Below the pieces are notes generated by a model, which was given only the letters and a program-made list of their open reading frames with translations, had not been told where the DNA came from and did not search any database. Below, one piece after another: positions 1 to 9,910 of a DNA stretch of 47,891 nucleotides. Source of the DNA: Caulobacteraceae bacterium (lineage in GTDB: Bacteria > Pseudomonadota > Alphaproteobacteria > Caulobacterales > Caulobacteraceae); assembly GCA_019747095.1 (NCBI GenBank), contig JAIERG010000018.1, forward strand, positions 1 through 47,891, written 5' to 3'. Both the position numbers and the translations under genes were made by a program. Numbering within the stretch: the stretch's first letter is position 1; each line of letters opens with the position of its first letter.

Positions 1-2
1 CC

Positions 3-1349
3 ATGTTCACCAAGGTCCTGATCGCCAACCGCGGCGAGATCGCGCTGCGCGTCCACCGGGCGTGCAAGGAGATGGGTATCTCCACCGTCGCCGTTCACTC
101 CGAGGCCGACCGCGGCGCCATGTGGGTGCGCCTGGCCGACGAGAGCGTCTGCATCGGCCCCGCTCCCGCCTCGAAATCCTATCTGAACATCCCCTCGATC
201 ATCGCCGCCGCCGAGATCACCGGGGCCCAGGCCATTCACCCCGGCTACGGCTTCCTGTCCGAGAACGCCCGCTTCGCCGAGATCGTGGAAGCCCACGGCA
301 TGACCTTCATCGGCCCGCGCCCTGAGCACATCCGGATCATGGGCGACAAGATCACTGCCAAGCAGACAGCCAAGGACGCCGGCATTCCCGTGGTCCCGGG
401 CTCGGACGGCGAGGTCGAGACGGTGGAAGCCGCGGTTCAAGCCGCCAAGTCCATCGGCTTTCCCCTGATCGTGAAGGCGGCGGCCGGCGGCGGCGGGCGC
501 GGAATGAAGGTGGCGCTGACCGAGAATGACCTCGTCGAGGCCGTTCAGACGGCCCAGACCGAGGCCAAGGCCGCCTTCGGCAACGGCGCGGTCTACATGG
601 AGCGCTATCTTCAGAAGCCCCGCCACATCGAGATCCAGGTGGTGGCCGACAGCCACGGCAACGTCGTCCATCTGGGCGAGCGCGACTGCTCGCTTCAGCG
701 CCGTCATCAGAAGGTGCTGGAAGAGGCTCCCTCGCCTGCCCTGTCGGCCGAAGGCCGTGCAAAGATTGGGGAGATCGTCAACAAAGCCATCGGCGAGATC
801 GGCTATCTGGGCGTCGGCACCATCGAGTTCCTGTGGGAAGACGGCGAGTTCTTCTTCATCGAGATGAACACCCGGCTCCAGGTCGAACACCCCGTTACCG
901 AGGCCGTCACCGGCGTCGACCTGGTCCGCGAACAGATCCGTATCGCCGCCGGCCTGCCGCTCAGCTTCGCCCAGGAGGACATCCACTTTGAGGGTCACGC
1001 CATCGAGGTCCGGATCAACGCCGAGAACCCCGATACCTTCGCGCCGTCGCCGGGCACTGTGAACGACTTCCACGCCCCGGGCGGCCTTGGCGTGCGTCTG
1101 GATAGCGCCATCTACGCCGGCTATTCGATCCCGCCCTATTACGACAGCCTGATCGGCAAGCTGATCGTCCACGGCCGCGACCGCGCCGAGTGCGTCGCCC
1201 GCCTGAAGCGCAGCCTGAACGAGATGGTCGTCGGCGGCATCGACACCACCATCCCCCTCTTCCAGCGCCTTTTGCAGGAGCTGGACATCCTGAGCGGCGA
1301 CTACGACATCCACTGGCTGGAACAGTGGGCCAAGAAGCGGACGCAATAG
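3..1349 (+). CDS. accC: Acetyl-CoA carboxylase, biotin carboxylase subunit
   Basis: This enzyme carboxylates the biotin on AccB using ATP and bicarbonate, the first step of fatty acid synthesis in the cytoplasm. The 448-residue product has the usual AccC length. It begins with the typical [16 protein letters not shown], has an ATP-grasp glycine-rich loop GGGGRGMKV at residues 162-170, and the metal/biotin site segment around [14 protein letters not shown] near residues 287-301. The ATG lies two bases from the window edge, so accB, its usual upstream partner, would be just outside. aat follows after 20 bases in the same direction, as in many alphaproteobacteria. Confidence 0.97.
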   Translation: MFTKVLIANRGEIALRVHRACKEMGISTVAVHSEADRGAMWVRLADESVCIGPAPASKSYLNIPSIIAAAEITGAQAIHPGYGFLSENARFAEIVEAHGMTFIGPRPEHIRIMGDKITAKQTAKDAGIPVVPGSDGEVETVEAAVQAAKSIGFPLIVKAAAGGGGRGMKVALTENDLVEAVQTAQTEAKAAFGNGAVYMERYLQKPRHIEIQVVADSHGNVVHLGERDCSLQRRHQKVLEEAPSPALSAEGRAKIGEIVNKAIGEIGYLGVGTIEFLWEDGEFFFIEMNTRLQVEHPVTEAVTGVDLVREQIRIAAGLPLSFAQEDIHFEGHAIEVRINAENPDTFAPSPGTVNDFHAPGGLGVRLDSAIYAGYSIPPYYDSLIGKLIVHGRDRAECVARLKRSLNEMVVGGIDTTIPLFQRLLQELDILSGDYDIHWLEQWAKKRTQ

Positions 1350-1369
1350 GGACGGCGCGGCGTTAGCGC

Positions 1370-2032
1370 GTGGACGCCTTCACCGCCGAGGACCTGCTCC
1401 GTTGCTACGCTCGCGGCGTCTTTCCCATGGGCGAGGCGCGCGACGACCCCCGCATCTTTCTCGTCGAGCCAGAGATGCGAGGCGTCATTCCCCTCGACGG
1501 CTTCCACGTCCCCACCCGGCTGCGCCGCACCGTGCGCTCCGAGCCGTTCGAGGTCCGTATCAACACCGCCTTCGGAGCCGTCATCGACGCCTGCGCGGCC
1601 TCCGCCCCCGGCCGCGAGGATACCTGGATAAACGCACCGATCCGACGGCTCTACCTGGAGCTCCACGCGCTGGGACGCGCACATTCCGTCGAATGCTGGA
1701 AGAACGAGGCGCTGGTCGGCGGTCTCTATGGCGTGACGCTCGGCGGCGCATTCTTCGGCGAGAGCATGTTCAGCCGCGCGACCGACGCCTCCAAGGTAGC
1801 GCTGGTCCACCTCGTGGCCCGGCTAAATCGGGGCGGCTGGCGACTGCTGGATGCACAGTTCCGCACCCCGCACCTCGACCAGTTCGGCCTGATCGAGACG
1901 CCACAGTTCGTCTATCTGAAGCTACTGGAGCGGGCGTTGACCGCTCAACCGGACGCGTCTGCGCTGACGCGCCCCCACACGGGCGCTGAGGCCGTCGCCT
2001 ACTCTTTACAGCCGACCACCCACGCGTCGTAG
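1370..2032 (+). CDS. aat: Leucyl/phenylalanyl-tRNA--protein transferase
   Basis: Aat attaches Leu or Phe from charged tRNA to proteins with N-terminal Lys or Arg, marking them for ClpS/ClpAP degradation (N-degron pathway). The 220-residue product carries the family signature [19 protein letters not shown] at about residues 117-135 and [11 protein letters not shown] near 159-169. Translation starts at GTG, 20 bases after accC, so the two are probably co-transcribed. Its last 34 bases overlap the end of the opposing DUF2155 gene, so the two convergent messages are complementary at their 3' ends. Confidence 0.95.
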   Translation: MDAFTAEDLLRCYARGVFPMGEARDDPRIFLVEPEMRGVIPLDGFHVPTRLRRTVRSEPFEVRINTAFGAVIDACAASAPGREDTWINAPIRRLYLELHALGRAHSVECWKNEALVGGLYGVTLGGAFFGESMFSRATDASKVALVHLVARLNRGGWRLLDAQFRTPHLDQFGLIETPQFVYLKLLERALTAQPDASALTRPHTGAEAVAYSLQPTTHAS

Positions 2033-2682
2033 ATCGGGTGCTGCAGGCCGCTCAGCGCTGGGGTCGAGGCGAACATCCAGCCTCGGAAGATCTGGCGGGG
2101 CTCTGCTCGCACTGAACCGCGCGGCTGCAGCGTCACCTCCAAGTAGGCGATTGAGTCCGCGACCGGCTCATTGTCGGCGCTGACTTCGCAAGCACGGGCG
2201 GTGAAGATCAGCGACTGGTTGAAGCGCACAGGGCGCCCACCAACCTCGACTTCAAAACGCATGCTCTCGGCCGTGATCTTGTCGATCGCCTCAACAATGG
2301 CGACGCGGCGGCGCTGACGAGGGGTAGGCGACTCGGCGGCGAGACGTTCAGCCTTCTCCTCCTCGCTCTCGCCCTCTTCCTCCTCGTCGGTCGCCCCTTC
2401 CTCGTCTTCGTCAGCCGTCACTGCATCGTCGACGGCGGCGGTTTCGATAGAGGGCGCAGGCGGGACGATTGCAATAGGATTGGAAGGCGCGGGATCGGCG
2501 GCCGGCGCCACCTCTTCGTTGAGCTGGCGACGGATTTCCTCTGCAACAGGATCGACAGCCGGGGTGGCGTCCTGCGGGGGTGCGTCCTGCATCCCGCCGG
2601 CGACCACACCGCCTCCGACCGCGAGGGTCAGGGTCGCCGCGCCGACTGTGAGCAGACGCATACGGTTCATTCGGGTTTCCAT
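1999..2682 (-). CDS. DUF2155 domain-containing secreted protein
   Basis: The 227-residue product has a signal-peptide-like N-terminus (about residues 1-29), a Pro/Ala-rich stretch and a very acidic Glu/Asp segment around residues 85-112. The C-terminal DUF2155 domain (about 125-226) contains [18 protein letters not shown] and the characteristic [20 protein letters not shown] with a Cys close to the end. The family is found in alphaproteobacteria next to the NDUFA12 and aat genes and has no established function; secretion or periplasmic location is inferred from the signal. It overlaps the upstream NDUFA12 gene by 16 bases, implying coupled translation. A second Met at residue 5 is a possible alternative start. 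Confidence 0.88.
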   Translation of the reverse strand: METRMNRMRLLTVGAATLTLAVGGGVVAGGMQDAPPQDATPAVDPVAEEIRRQLNEEVAPAADPAPSNPIAIVPPAPSIETAAVDDAVTADEDEEGATDEEEEGESEEEKAERLAAESPTPRQRRRVAIVEAIDKITAESMRFEVEVGGRPVRFNQSLIFTARACEVSADNEPVADSIAYLEVTLQPRGSVRAEPRQIFRGWMFASTPALSGLQHPIYDAWVVGCKE

Positions 2683-3059
2683 GCCTCATAGTCGCCGGTC
2701 GCGGCCGGGCGCGAAGCTTCGGCGGCCAGAGATCCAGGCGGACGCCAGGCCATCGGCGTACCCGTCAGATTCGGGTGATAGTCCTTCTCCCAGCGGCGGC
2801 GCGGCAGCGGCGCCTCGGTCGGCGGCTCGTCGAAGGTGTAGTGTAGCCAGCCGTGCCAGTCCGGCGTGACTTTCGAGGCCTCGGCATAGCCGTTGTAGAC
2901 CACCCAGCGCCGACGGCGCCCGTCGTAGCTGACGGTGTCTTTCGACTGGTAGTAGCGGTTGCCGAACTCGTCTGTTCCGATCAGTTCGCCGCGCTTGGCG
3001 ATGGTGAACAGGGTCCCGAGCGTCGCGCCCGAGGTCCAACCGAAGATCTTGCCGAGCAC
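2667..3059 (-). CDS. NADH:ubiquinone oxidoreductase NDUFA12-family subunit
   Basis: This is the bacterial homologue of the mitochondrial complex I accessory subunit NDUFA12 (B17.2), found in alphaproteobacteria, where it binds the peripheral arm of NADH dehydrogenase. The 130-residue protein shows the family pattern: an N-terminal segment ending [20 protein letters not shown], then [34 protein letters not shown] and the C-terminal [19 protein letters not shown]. The start codon is GTG. It is the first gene of a two-gene minus-strand unit with DUF2155 (16-base overlap). Subunit assignment is firm; its exact role in this organism is inferred from the family. Confidence 0.92.
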   Translation of the reverse strand: MLGKIFGWTSGATLGTLFTIAKRGELIGTDEFGNRYYQSKDTVSYDGRRRRWVVYNGYAEASKVTPDWHGWLHYTFDEPPTEAPLPRRRWEKDYHPNLTGTPMAWRPPGSLAAEASRPAATGDYEAWKPE

Positions 3060-3206
3060 AGGCGGTCCAGTCCGAAATCACGCCGGCGGGGAGGCCGGTC
3101 CAACAGACTCCAATCATAGAAACCGCGCCGCGCCGCGTCCAGCGCAGTGATAGACGGTCTCACGTCAACATCTTGGGGGTAACCCGCGCTCCGTATGCCA
3201 TATCTA

Positions 3207-3236
3207 TTGCGACAACCGCAGGGCGAGGCCTAGAAT
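3207..3236 (+). promoter_or_regulatory. Putative housekeeping promoter of the RNR-like gene
   Basis: A TTGCGA -35 element (3207-3212) and a TAGAAT -10 element (3231-3236) are separated by 18 bases. The predicted start of transcription is about 20 bases before the ATG at 3266, which supports that start codon over the upstream TTG at 3173. Identified by eye only. Confidence 0.4.
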
Positions 3237-3265
3237 CAGCAGGTTCGCCGTCGAAGGCCCCGCGC

Positions 3266-5992
3266 ATGCGCTTCACGCCCCGCTTCCACGCCCTGACCCG
3301 CGAGCTGCGGCTGGAGAGACGCGCGGTGGAACGGGCGGACCGCGTCGTGGACGCCGTCACCCCTTCGGGCTGGACCGACGCCCAAGTCGAGGCCTGGCTG
3401 GACTGGGCCGACGCCGTGCCGACCGACCTTCCGAGGCTCAGCGAGATCGCCGCCTCGCCGTCGCCGGTGCTGGGAGGCGCAGTCGATCGCTGGGCCGGCC
3501 GGCTCGCGGCGTGGGGGCGGGCGGTGGGGGTGTTCGCCTCCGACAAGGACGCCCGCGCCTTCGCCGACGACCTCGCCGCCTCCGTGATCCTGGGGCTCGC
3601 GGCCCCGGGCGCGTCCAGGCCCGACGGCGCGCGCGTTCATCCGGTGGCCGACGACCCCCAGGGCGAGACGCCCTCTCCGCCCGTCGCCCGCCTCGACGAT
3701 GCGACGGCGCGCGCCACCTTCGACGCAGGGACTCGCCGCCGTCAGGGCGAAGCCATCGCCGCCGCTTCCCTCGGCCGGGTCTGCGCCGCCCTGAACGCCG
3801 TCGCTGACGCGGTCGCGCGTTGCGAAGGGCCCGCCGCCGACTGCGCCGATCCGGCCGCCAATCCAGCGCTCGCCCGGGCCGCCTGGGCCGCGAGACAGGC
3901 CGGCGCAGACGACGCGACCATCCTGCGCGCCATCTCCGGAGAGACCTTCCTCGCCCCCGACCCCGCGTCGGCCGCACCCGACAGACGGGCGCTGCTGTCG
4001 GACGAGCCTTCGGACGAAGCGGTCGTCGCCGCCGCCCGCGCGGCCCTGGCCGGCCCGCTCACCCTTGCCTTCGATCCTGACGCGGCCGACCGCCTCGCCC
4101 TCGCGGCCGACGCCCCGTGCGCCGTCCTGTCCTGGCCCGCCCTCTGCGCGCTCGGCGGCGACGTAATCGGATCGCTCGAGGCGCTCGTCCGCCTGTGGAC
4201 CACGGCGCTGGAGATCGAGACCGCGGCCGGCTTCTGCACGGACGGCGCAACGAGCCGCTTGCGCCATGTCCATCGCCCGATCCGCCTGTGGCTGGACGGA
4301 GTGCTGGAAGGCTTCCTTCTGGCCGGTCGCGGGCCGAACGCTCAGGCCGACATGACCGGGCTCGCCGCGCTCGTCGTCGCCCAGGCCTCGCTGACCTCCA
4401 GCGAACTGGCCGACGCCCTCCACCCCGCCGGCGGCTGGTCCCGGATCGCGGGTTCCATCGAGGCCGAGCTGACAGCCTGCCGCGAGCGTCTCGGCGAAGG
4501 CAGCGTGTCGGATCGCGTGCGGACCGCGCTGGACGCGGCGGTGTCCGCCCTGCGCACCTCTGGCCGTCGCAACACCCTGATCGCCCTGGTGCCCCCCGAT
4601 CCGGAGACCTCCCTGCGGCTAGGCCTGGGCGCCTTGACCCCCGCCCAGACGGTGCAGACCGAGTGGGGCGAGACCTTGCGCCGACTGCACCCCGCCTTCC
4701 ACGCTGCCATCGCGGCATCGGGCGGGGATCCCGAAGAGGCGGAACGCTGGGTGCTGGGCCGTGGTACCTTGGTCGGCGCGCCCGGACTGGATCACGACCA
4801 TTTGCGCGGCCTCGGCTTCACCGATGCCGAACTCGAGGCCGTCGAACGCGCCTTGGCCTCGGTGGGGACGCTCGAGAACGCCTTCGTTCCGCCGGTGCTG
4901 GACGCGGGCTTCATCCACGACGTTCTGGGCCTCGACCCGGAGGCGACCCCGCCGCACGCACTTCTGGCCGCGCTGGCTCCTCCGGAGGCCCTGGCGGCCA
5001 CGCGCGCCTACGTCTTCGGGCGAGACGACCTGTCGGGTTGGACCGGCACGCCAGCCGATCTGGCCGAGCTGTGCGCTGATCCGGCCACCGTGGGGGCCGC
5101 AATGGCCCAGTCGCTGGCTGCGTTTGGAGACCTCCCGGTGGTCGCCGATCGGGTGCTGCCATGGACATCGACCCTGAATGAGGTCGAGGCCCTGATCCGG
5201 CAAGCCGCCGTCGTTGCGCAGCCGATTCGCCTCATCCCGACCCTTGCGCCTGCGCAGCCCGTGCTTGTCCTCTCCGAACCCGAGACCCGCCGCGTGCCCG
5301 AGCCGGCGGTGCCTCCCATCGAGACGGTCGTCGAACGCGTCGTCGAGCGCGACCGCACCCGCCGCAAGCTGCCCGACCGCCGCAAGGGCTACATCCAGAA
5401 GGCGGCTGTTGGCGGCCACAAGGTCTACATCCACACCGGCGAATACGACGACGGCGAGCTCGGCGAGATCTTCATCGACATGCACAAGGAAGGCGCCGCC
5501 TTCCGCAGCCTGATGAACAACTTCGCCATCGCCATCTCCATCGGGCTGCAATACGGTGTGCCACTGGACGAATTCGTGGACGCCTTCGTCTTCACCCGGT
5601 TCGAGCCCGCGGGCCGTGTGACCGGCAACGACTCCATCGGCTCGGCGACGTCGATCCTCGACTACATCTTCCGCGAACTGGGCGTGTCCTATCTGGGTCG
5701 CCACGAACTGGCCAACGCCGACGCCGAGCCGCTCGACGCCGACGGCCTGGGCGGAGGCAAGGCCGACGAACTGGTGCCAGCCTCCCACTTCATCTCGCGC
5801 GGCTTCGCCCGGGGCGCGGCCCCTGACAATCTCGTTGTCCTGCCGTTCGCCCGCCGCGCCGAACCCGATCCGCCTCCCACCTTGATCCACGACGCCGACG
5901 CCTGCCCCGCCTGCGGCGATTTCACACTCCAGCGGCGCGGCGGAGCCTTCGTCTGCGACGCCTGCGGCATCGCCCCGTCGATGCAGGGATGA
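3266..5992 (+). CDS. Catalytically degenerate class II (B12) ribonucleotide reductase-like protein, TSCPD C-terminus
   Basis: The protein (908 residues from this ATG) is clearest at its C-terminus: from about residue 700, [40 protein letters not shown] and [10 protein letters not shown] match the TSCPD end of alphaproteobacterial NrdJ, followed by a four-Cys ribbon (CPAC...CDAC) near residues 878-900. Earlier parts align by eye with NrdJ throughout: [13 protein letters not shown] plus DARAF near the N-terminus, [11 protein letters not shown] mid-protein, and a segment from [20 protein letters not shown] through [15 protein letters not shown]. The catalytic elements are missing: where NrdJ has NPCSEY...TAC this protein has DAADRL...APC, and the PTGT loop reads PPDPE. 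Family length is roughly 1,200, so it is also shortened. It is unlikely to reduce ribonucleotides; a regulatory or structural role is a guess. It overlaps the next gene by ATGA. Confidence 0.75.
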   Translation: MRFTPRFHALTRELRLERRAVERADRVVDAVTPSGWTDAQVEAWLDWADAVPTDLPRLSEIAASPSPVLGGAVDRWAGRLAAWGRAVGVFASDKDARAFADDLAASVILGLAAPGASRPDGARVHPVADDPQGETPSPPVARLDDATARATFDAGTRRRQGEAIAAASLGRVCAALNAVADAVARCEGPAADCADPAANPALARAAWAARQAGADDATILRAISGETFLAPDPASAAPDRRALLSDEPSDEAVVAAARAALAGPLTLAFDPDAADRLALAADAPCAVLSWPALCALGGDVIGSLEALVRLWTTALEIETAAGFCTDGATSRLRHVHRPIRLWLDGVLEGFLLAGRGPNAQADMTGLAALVVAQASLTSSELADALHPAGGWSRIAGSIEAELTACRERLGEGSVSDRVRTALDAAVSALRTSGRRNTLIALVPPDPETSLRLGLGALTPAQTVQTEWGETLRRLHPAFHAAIAASGGDPEEAERWVLGRGTLVGAPGLDHDHLRGLGFTDAELEAVERALASVGTLENAFVPPVLDAGFIHDVLGLDPEATPPHALLAALAPPEALAATRAYVFGRDDLSGWTGTPADLAELCADPATVGAAMAQSLAAFGDLPVVADRVLPWTSTLNEVEALIRQAAVVAQPIRLIPTLAPAQPVLVLSEPETRRVPEPAVPPIETVVERVVERDRTRRKLPDRRKGYIQKAAVGGHKVYIHTGEYDDGELGEIFIDMHKEGAAFRSLMNNFAIAISIGLQYGVPLDEFVDAFVFTRFEPAGRVTGNDSIGSATSILDYIFRELGVSYLGRHELANADAEPLDADGLGGGKADELVPASHFISRGFARGAAPDNLVVLPFARRAEPDPPPTLIHDADACPACGDFTLQRRGGAFVCDACGIAPSMQG

Positions 5993-6417
5993 CCAGAGCC
6001 TTCTCTCACCCGCTGCGGGTGCGCTGGGCCGAGGTGGACGCCCAGGGCGTGGTCTTCAACCCGAACTATTTCCTCTACGCGGACGTCGCGGCGACCGAGT
6101 TCCTGCGGGCGCTCGGCGTGGTGCAGACGACCACGCCAGACCTTCTTGAAAGCTATGTGGTCGACGCGCGAGCCAGCTTCCGGGCTCCCGCGCGCTTCGA
6201 CGACCTGCTGGACATCGGGGTTCGCGTCGACCGGATCGGGCGCTCGAGCTACGCCCTCAGGATCGATGTGATGCGGGATGGCACCGTGCTGGTCGAGGTC
6301 TGGCTGACCTATGTCCGGGCGGTGGATGGCACATCGACCCCCCTCTCTGAGGCGTTTCGCCTCGCACTCGAGGCAACGATGGCTGCCGGAGAAAGTTCAG
6401 AAGATCGTAAGGCCTGA
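5989..6417 (+). CDS. YbgC/FadM-type acyl-CoA thioesterase (4HBT hotdog fold)
   Basis: This 142-residue protein has the single hotdog domain of the 4-hydroxybenzoyl-CoA thioesterase family. The active-site segment [16 protein letters not shown] places the catalytic Asp at residue 17, followed by the helix with [16 protein letters not shown]. Such enzymes hydrolyse short or medium acyl-CoA esters in the cytoplasm; the substrate cannot be told from sequence. Its ATG overlaps the TGA of the RNR-like gene (ATGA), so the pair is translationally coupled. It is not the tol-pal-associated ybgC by context. Confidence 0.88.
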   Translation: MTRAFSHPLRVRWAEVDAQGVVFNPNYFLYADVAATEFLRALGVVQTTTPDLLESYVVDARASFRAPARFDDLLDIGVRVDRIGRSSYALRIDVMRDGTVLVEVWLTYVRAVDGTSTPLSEAFRLALEATMAAGESSEDRKA

Positions 6418-6423
6418 ATAAGA

Positions 6424-6945
6424 GTGTTGCCGCGTTCTCACCGTTCCGGGACCGCATCCGTGATCAAGCCTTCTCTCACCGTGATTGTCCTGTGCCTGCT
6501 GGCGGTGCCGGTCCAGGCCCAGAACGCCAATCAGATTGAGCGAGTGCGGAGCGGCGGGTCCTGCCCGGGCTGCAATCTGTTCCAGGGCGACTTCTCGGGG
6601 ATCGAAGCACGGGGCCAGAACCTGTCAGGCGCTCGCATCCGCCAGGCAGATCTGAGCCTGGCCACCATGAACCGCACCCGGTTCTCCAACGCCGACCTTC
6701 GGGACGTCGAGGCCTACGGCGGGGTTTTCTCCTCTTCAAACTTTTCTGGTGCCAATCTGACGAACTCCAGCTGGGTAGGAGCCTACCTCGAGGGTTCCAG
6801 CTTTTCAGGTGCGACACTTGCCGGTGCGAACTTCTCTGGCGCTCAACTGGCCCGAGCGACCGGCCTTACGCAACGTCAGTTGAATACAGCGTGCGGTGAC
6901 GCCTCGACCACTCTGCCAAGCCGGCTGACCATACCGCTCTGCTGA
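6424..6945 (+). CDS. Secreted pentapeptide-repeat protein, short paralogue
   Basis: The 173-residue protein has an N-terminal signal peptide ending near VPVQA|QN, then SGGSCPGC (Cys 47 and 50), then about 15-20 pentapeptide repeats of the A(D/N)LXX type (for example GANLT, GATLA, GANFS), expected to fold as a right-handed quadrilateral beta-helix. The C-terminus has ATGLTQRQLNTACGD and a terminal Cys. The GTG at 6424 is used here; GTG at 6460 would give a more compact signal peptide. It is a paralogue of the next gene: both share a GGSC-x2-C motif, the ATGLTQ-x2-Q/I...TACGD block and a Cys after the last repeat. Function unknown; periplasmic location inferred. Confidence 0.8.
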   Translation: MLPRSHRSGTASVIKPSLTVIVLCLLAVPVQAQNANQIERVRSGGSCPGCNLFQGDFSGIEARGQNLSGARIRQADLSLATMNRTRFSNADLRDVEAYGGVFSSSNFSGANLTNSSWVGAYLEGSSFSGATLAGANFSGAQLARATGLTQRQLNTACGDASTTLPSRLTIPLC

Positions 6946-7008
6946 CATCCAACTGACCTTACGGCGATTTAAGTGGGATTCCGGTGCGAGAGGGATCATC
7001 TAGGACGC

Positions 7009-7899
7009 GTGACCCAGAACCCGAACCTGTTCCGCCCTCGCCTCCTCGCCATTGCCGCATCGTGCAGTGCTATGCTCGCCGCCGGGACGGCCTCCGCGGA
7101 GATGCAGCTTCAATGGCAAGACCGCGATGTGGCCCGGATGGTGTCGCTGGGTGGTTCGTGCAACCGCTGCGAGCTATCGGGGCGCAACCTGTCGGGTGCG
7201 ACCTTTACCGGGGCATCGTTCGTATCCGCGACGCTGGTTGGTACCAATCTCCGTGGAGCCGAGCTTGTCGGTTCGAACTTTTCGTCGTCCGATTTCAGCC
7301 GGGCCGATCTGCACGGGGCGGAGTTGGTCGGCTCGAATTTCACTGCCGGCGTGTTCAACGACGCAGTCCTGAACGGGGCGGAGGCGCAAGGAGCGGTCTT
7401 CTCGCGCGCCAATCTCACGGGAGCCAACCTGTCGGGTGCCGAACTGGTCGGGGCCAATATGAACGGAGCCATCCTGGCTCGCGCCAACCTTTCAGGCGCG
7501 GAACTGTTCGGCACGACGCTGGCCAACGTCAACGCCCGCAGCGCCAACTTCGCCGAAGCCCAGATGAACGCCGCCAACATGGCCAATGGCGACTTCGGCT
7601 CAGCCAGCTTCGCGAATGCCGAGCTGGACGGAGCCCGTCTGTCCGGTGCAAGCTTCGACCGGGCCAACTTCTCCGGTGCTTCACTAAACCGAACCGACAT
7701 TCGCGGTGCGGATTTGTCGAGGGCCACCGGGTTGACCCAGGCCCAGATTTCCACCGCTTGCGGCGACTCGACCACGCGCCTGCCGCGTAACCTGACGGCC
7801 CGTACCTGCACCCGCGTCGTAGTCCGCGCACCGCGGGCCCCGGCACCTCCTGCTCCGCCTCAGCCGCGGCGCAACATCGTCATCGCCGACGCGAACTGA
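7009..7899 (+). CDS. Secreted pentapeptide-repeat protein, long paralogue
   Basis: From the GTG at 7009 this is a 296-residue protein with a signal peptide (RPRLLAIAASCSAMLAAGTASA|E), a GGSCNRC motif at about residues 49-54, and roughly 35-40 consecutive pentapeptide repeats (LSGAE, LVGAN, LSGAT and similar) up to about residue 235. It ends with ATGLTQAQISTACGDST and a proline-rich tail. An upstream in-frame GTG at 6973 would add 12 residues without a better signal. The repeats predict a long beta-helix rod. Known pentapeptide proteins include DNA mimics such as Qnr, but a signal peptide argues against gyrase binding. Tandem duplication with the preceding gene is likely; function unknown. Confidence 0.82.
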   Translation: MTQNPNLFRPRLLAIAASCSAMLAAGTASAEMQLQWQDRDVARMVSLGGSCNRCELSGRNLSGATFTGASFVSATLVGTNLRGAELVGSNFSSSDFSRADLHGAELVGSNFTAGVFNDAVLNGAEAQGAVFSRANLTGANLSGAELVGANMNGAILARANLSGAELFGTTLANVNARSANFAEAQMNAANMANGDFGSASFANAELDGARLSGASFDRANFSGASLNRTDIRGADLSRATGLTQAQISTACGDSTTRLPRNLTARTCTRVVVRAPRAPAPPAPPQPRRNIVIADAN

Positions 7900-7904
7900 C
7901 AAGC

Positions 7905-7938
7905 AAAAGGCCCGGAGCGTCCCCGCCCCGGGCCTTTT
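7905..7938. terminator. Bidirectional intrinsic terminator between pentapeptide gene and aspS
   Basis: A perfect 11-bp stem (AAAAGGCCCGG, 7905-7915, with CCGGGCCTTTT, 7928-7938) encloses a 12-base loop. A-runs on one side and T-runs on the other allow termination on both strands, serving the plus-strand pentapeptide gene and minus-strand aspS. Confidence 0.85.
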
Positions 7939-7958
7939 GGTTTCCGGACCCGGGGGCC

Positions 7959-9740
7959 TCAGACCTTGATCGGCAAGGCCGTGCGGATGTGGACGTCCTT
8001 CAACTGACGCTCCTGCGCTTCCGTCGGCGCGTTCATCAGCAGGTCCTCGCCCTGCTGGTTCAGTGGGAAGGCGATGACCTCGCGGATCGCCGTCTGGCCA
8101 GCCAGCAGCATGACGATGCGGTCGATACCCGGGGCCAGGCCCCCGTGCGGCGGCGCGCCATAGCGGAAGGCGTTCAACATGCCGCCGAACTGCTCCTCGA
8201 CCACCGAGGCGTCATAGCCCGCGATTTCGAAGGCCTTCAGCATGATCTCGGCCTTGTGATTCCGGATCGCGCCCGAGCACAGCTCATAGCCGTTGCAGAC
8301 GATGTCGTACTGGTACGCGAGCACGTCCAACGGGTCCTTGGTGTTGAGCGCCTCCAGCTCGCCCTGCGGCATGGAGAAGGGGTTGTGGCTGAAATCGACC
8401 TTCTTCTCCTCCTCCGACCACTCGAACATCGGGAAGTCGACAATCCAGCAGAACCGGAAGGCGTCGTCGGCGATCAGCCCCAGGTCCTGGCCCAGCTTGG
8501 TCCGCGCATTGCCGGCGAACTTGTGGAACACGGCCGGATCGCCGGCGGCGAAGAAGCAGGCGTCGCCCTCGCCCATGCCGACGGCCTTCATCAGGGCGTC
8601 GGTGGCTTCCGCGCCCAGGTTCTTGGCGATCGGCCCGCCCCAACCGCCCTGGTCGTCGGACCAGAAGATGTAGCCCAGCCCCGGCTGGCCCTCGCCCTGC
8701 GCCCAGCTGTTCATCCGGTCGCAGAAGGCACGGCTGCCGCCCTTCGGCCCCGGAATGGCCCAAACGGCGTTTTTGGCGTCGGCGGCCAGGATCTTGTTGA
8801 ACAGGCCGAACCCGCCGTCGCGGAAATGCTCGGACACGTCCTGCATCTCGATCGGGTTGCGCAGATCGGGCTTGTCGGTGCCGTACTTGGCGATGGCCTC
8901 ACGGTAGGGGATGCGGACGAAGGGATAGGGATCGACCGCCTTGCCGTCGGCGAACTCCTCGAACACCCCATGCATGACGGGCTCGATGGCCGCGAAAACA
9001 TCCTCTTGCGTGACGAAGCTCATCTCGACGTCGAGCTGATAGAACTCGAGGCTCCGGTCCGCGCGCAGATCCTCGTCTCGGAAGCAGGGGGCGATCTGGA
9101 AATAGCGATCGAAGCCCGAGACCATCAGCAGCTGCTTGAACTGCTGCGGTGCCTGCGGCAACGCATAGAACTTGCCCGGATGCAGGCGGCTGGGCACGAG
9201 GAAGTCGCGCGCGCCCTCAGGGCTCGAGGCCGTCAGGATCGGCGTCTGGTACTCCAGGAAGCCCTGATCGACCATGCGGCGGCGGATCGACGAAATGACC
9301 TTCGACCGCAGGACGATGTTCCTGTGCAGCGTCTCGCGCCGCAGGTCGAGATAGCGGTGCTTGAGCCGGATCTCCTCCGGATACTCAGGCTCGCCGAAGA
9401 CCGGCAGCGGCAGTTCGGCGGCTTCGGAGAGCACCTCGACCGCCTTGACCCGCACCTCGACCTCGCCGGTGGGCAGGTTGGCGTTCACGGTGCCAGCCTC
9501 GCGCACGACGACCTCGCCATCGATTCGGATGACGCTCTCGGCCCGCACCCGCTCGACGATCTCGAAACCCGGCGTCTCGGGGTGCAGCACCAGCTGCGTC
9601 AGGCCGTAATGGTCACGCAGGTCGATGAACAGCAGGCCGCCATGATCGCGCTTCCTGTGGACCCAGCCCGACAGGCGCACGTTCGATCCGGCGTCCGAAG
9701 CTCGAAGGGCACCGCAGGTGTGGGAGCGATAGGCGTGCAT
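7959..9740 (-). CDS. aspS: Aspartyl-tRNA synthetase (bacterial type)
   Basis: AspS charges tRNA-Asp. The start chosen gives [18 protein letters not shown], the normal N-terminus of the OB-fold anticodon-binding domain; the upstream in-frame extension is atypical and was left out. The 593-residue protein has class II motif 2 ([20 protein letters not shown]), the bacterial GAD insertion domain, and motif 3 near the end ([15 protein letters not shown]). Alphaproteobacterial AspRS enzymes are often non-discriminating, also charging tRNA-Asn for GatCAB; that is family knowledge, not visible here. The gene is divergent from hdaA and ends at a shared terminator. Confidence 0.97.
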   Translation of the reverse strand: MHAYRSHTCGALRASDAGSNVRLSGWVHRKRDHGGLLFIDLRDHYGLTQLVLHPETPGFEIVERVRAESVIRIDGEVVVREAGTVNANLPTGEVEVRVKAVEVLSEAAELPLPVFGEPEYPEEIRLKHRYLDLRRETLHRNIVLRSKVISSIRRRMVDQGFLEYQTPILTASSPEGARDFLVPSRLHPGKFYALPQAPQQFKQLLMVSGFDRYFQIAPCFRDEDLRADRSLEFYQLDVEMSFVTQEDVFAAIEPVMHGVFEEFADGKAVDPYPFVRIPYREAIAKYGTDKPDLRNPIEMQDVSEHFRDGGFGLFNKILAADAKNAVWAIPGPKGGSRAFCDRMNSWAQGEGQPGLGYIFWSDDQGGWGGPIAKNLGAEATDALMKAVGMGEGDACFFAAGDPAVFHKFAGNARTKLGQDLGLIADDAFRFCWIVDFPMFEWSEEEKKVDFSHNPFSMPQGELEALNTKDPLDVLAYQYDIVCNGYELCSGAIRNHKAEIMLKAFEIAGYDASVVEEQFGGMLNAFRYGAPPHGGLAPGIDRIVMLLAGQTAIREVIAFPLNQQGEDLLMNAPTEAQERQLKDVHIRTALPIKV

Positions 9741-9790
9741 GGTCGGGTTCGTCTGAAAACGGCTGTCGGACAGCGGAAAAGAGAAGCGCG

Positions 9791-9820
9791 CTATGGCGCA
9801 TCCGCGCCCCGGAAAGTCAA
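9791..9820 (-). promoter_or_regulatory. Putative aspS promoter
   Basis: On the minus strand, TTGACT (9820-9815) and CCATAG (9796-9791) are separated by 18 bases, about 45-50 bases ahead of the chosen aspS start. The position supports the ATG at 9740, since a start at 9887 would lie upstream of this promoter. Found by eye. Confidence 0.4.
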
Positions 9821-9910
9821 GGATTCGCCGTCCACAGCCCTGATCGCCTGTCCACCATGACAAATGGAACCGTGTCCGGACAGTCACGCCGATCTGCTAT
9901 GTTGGCAGCC

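Noticed and set aside
3173-3265. N-terminal extension of the RNR-like protein from a TTG start
   Set aside because: A promoter-like element lies inside it and similarity to the family begins at the ATG at 3266.
7989-9860. A 623-codon open frame antisense to aspS
   Set aside because: It mirrors aspS codon periodicity in GC-rich DNA, has no family resemblance and no ribosome site.
9830-9880. DnaA-box-like TCCACA and TGTCCACC near the aspS/hdaA divergence
   Set aside because: They match only part of TTATCCACA and are not clustered; no origin features (AT-rich stretch) are present.
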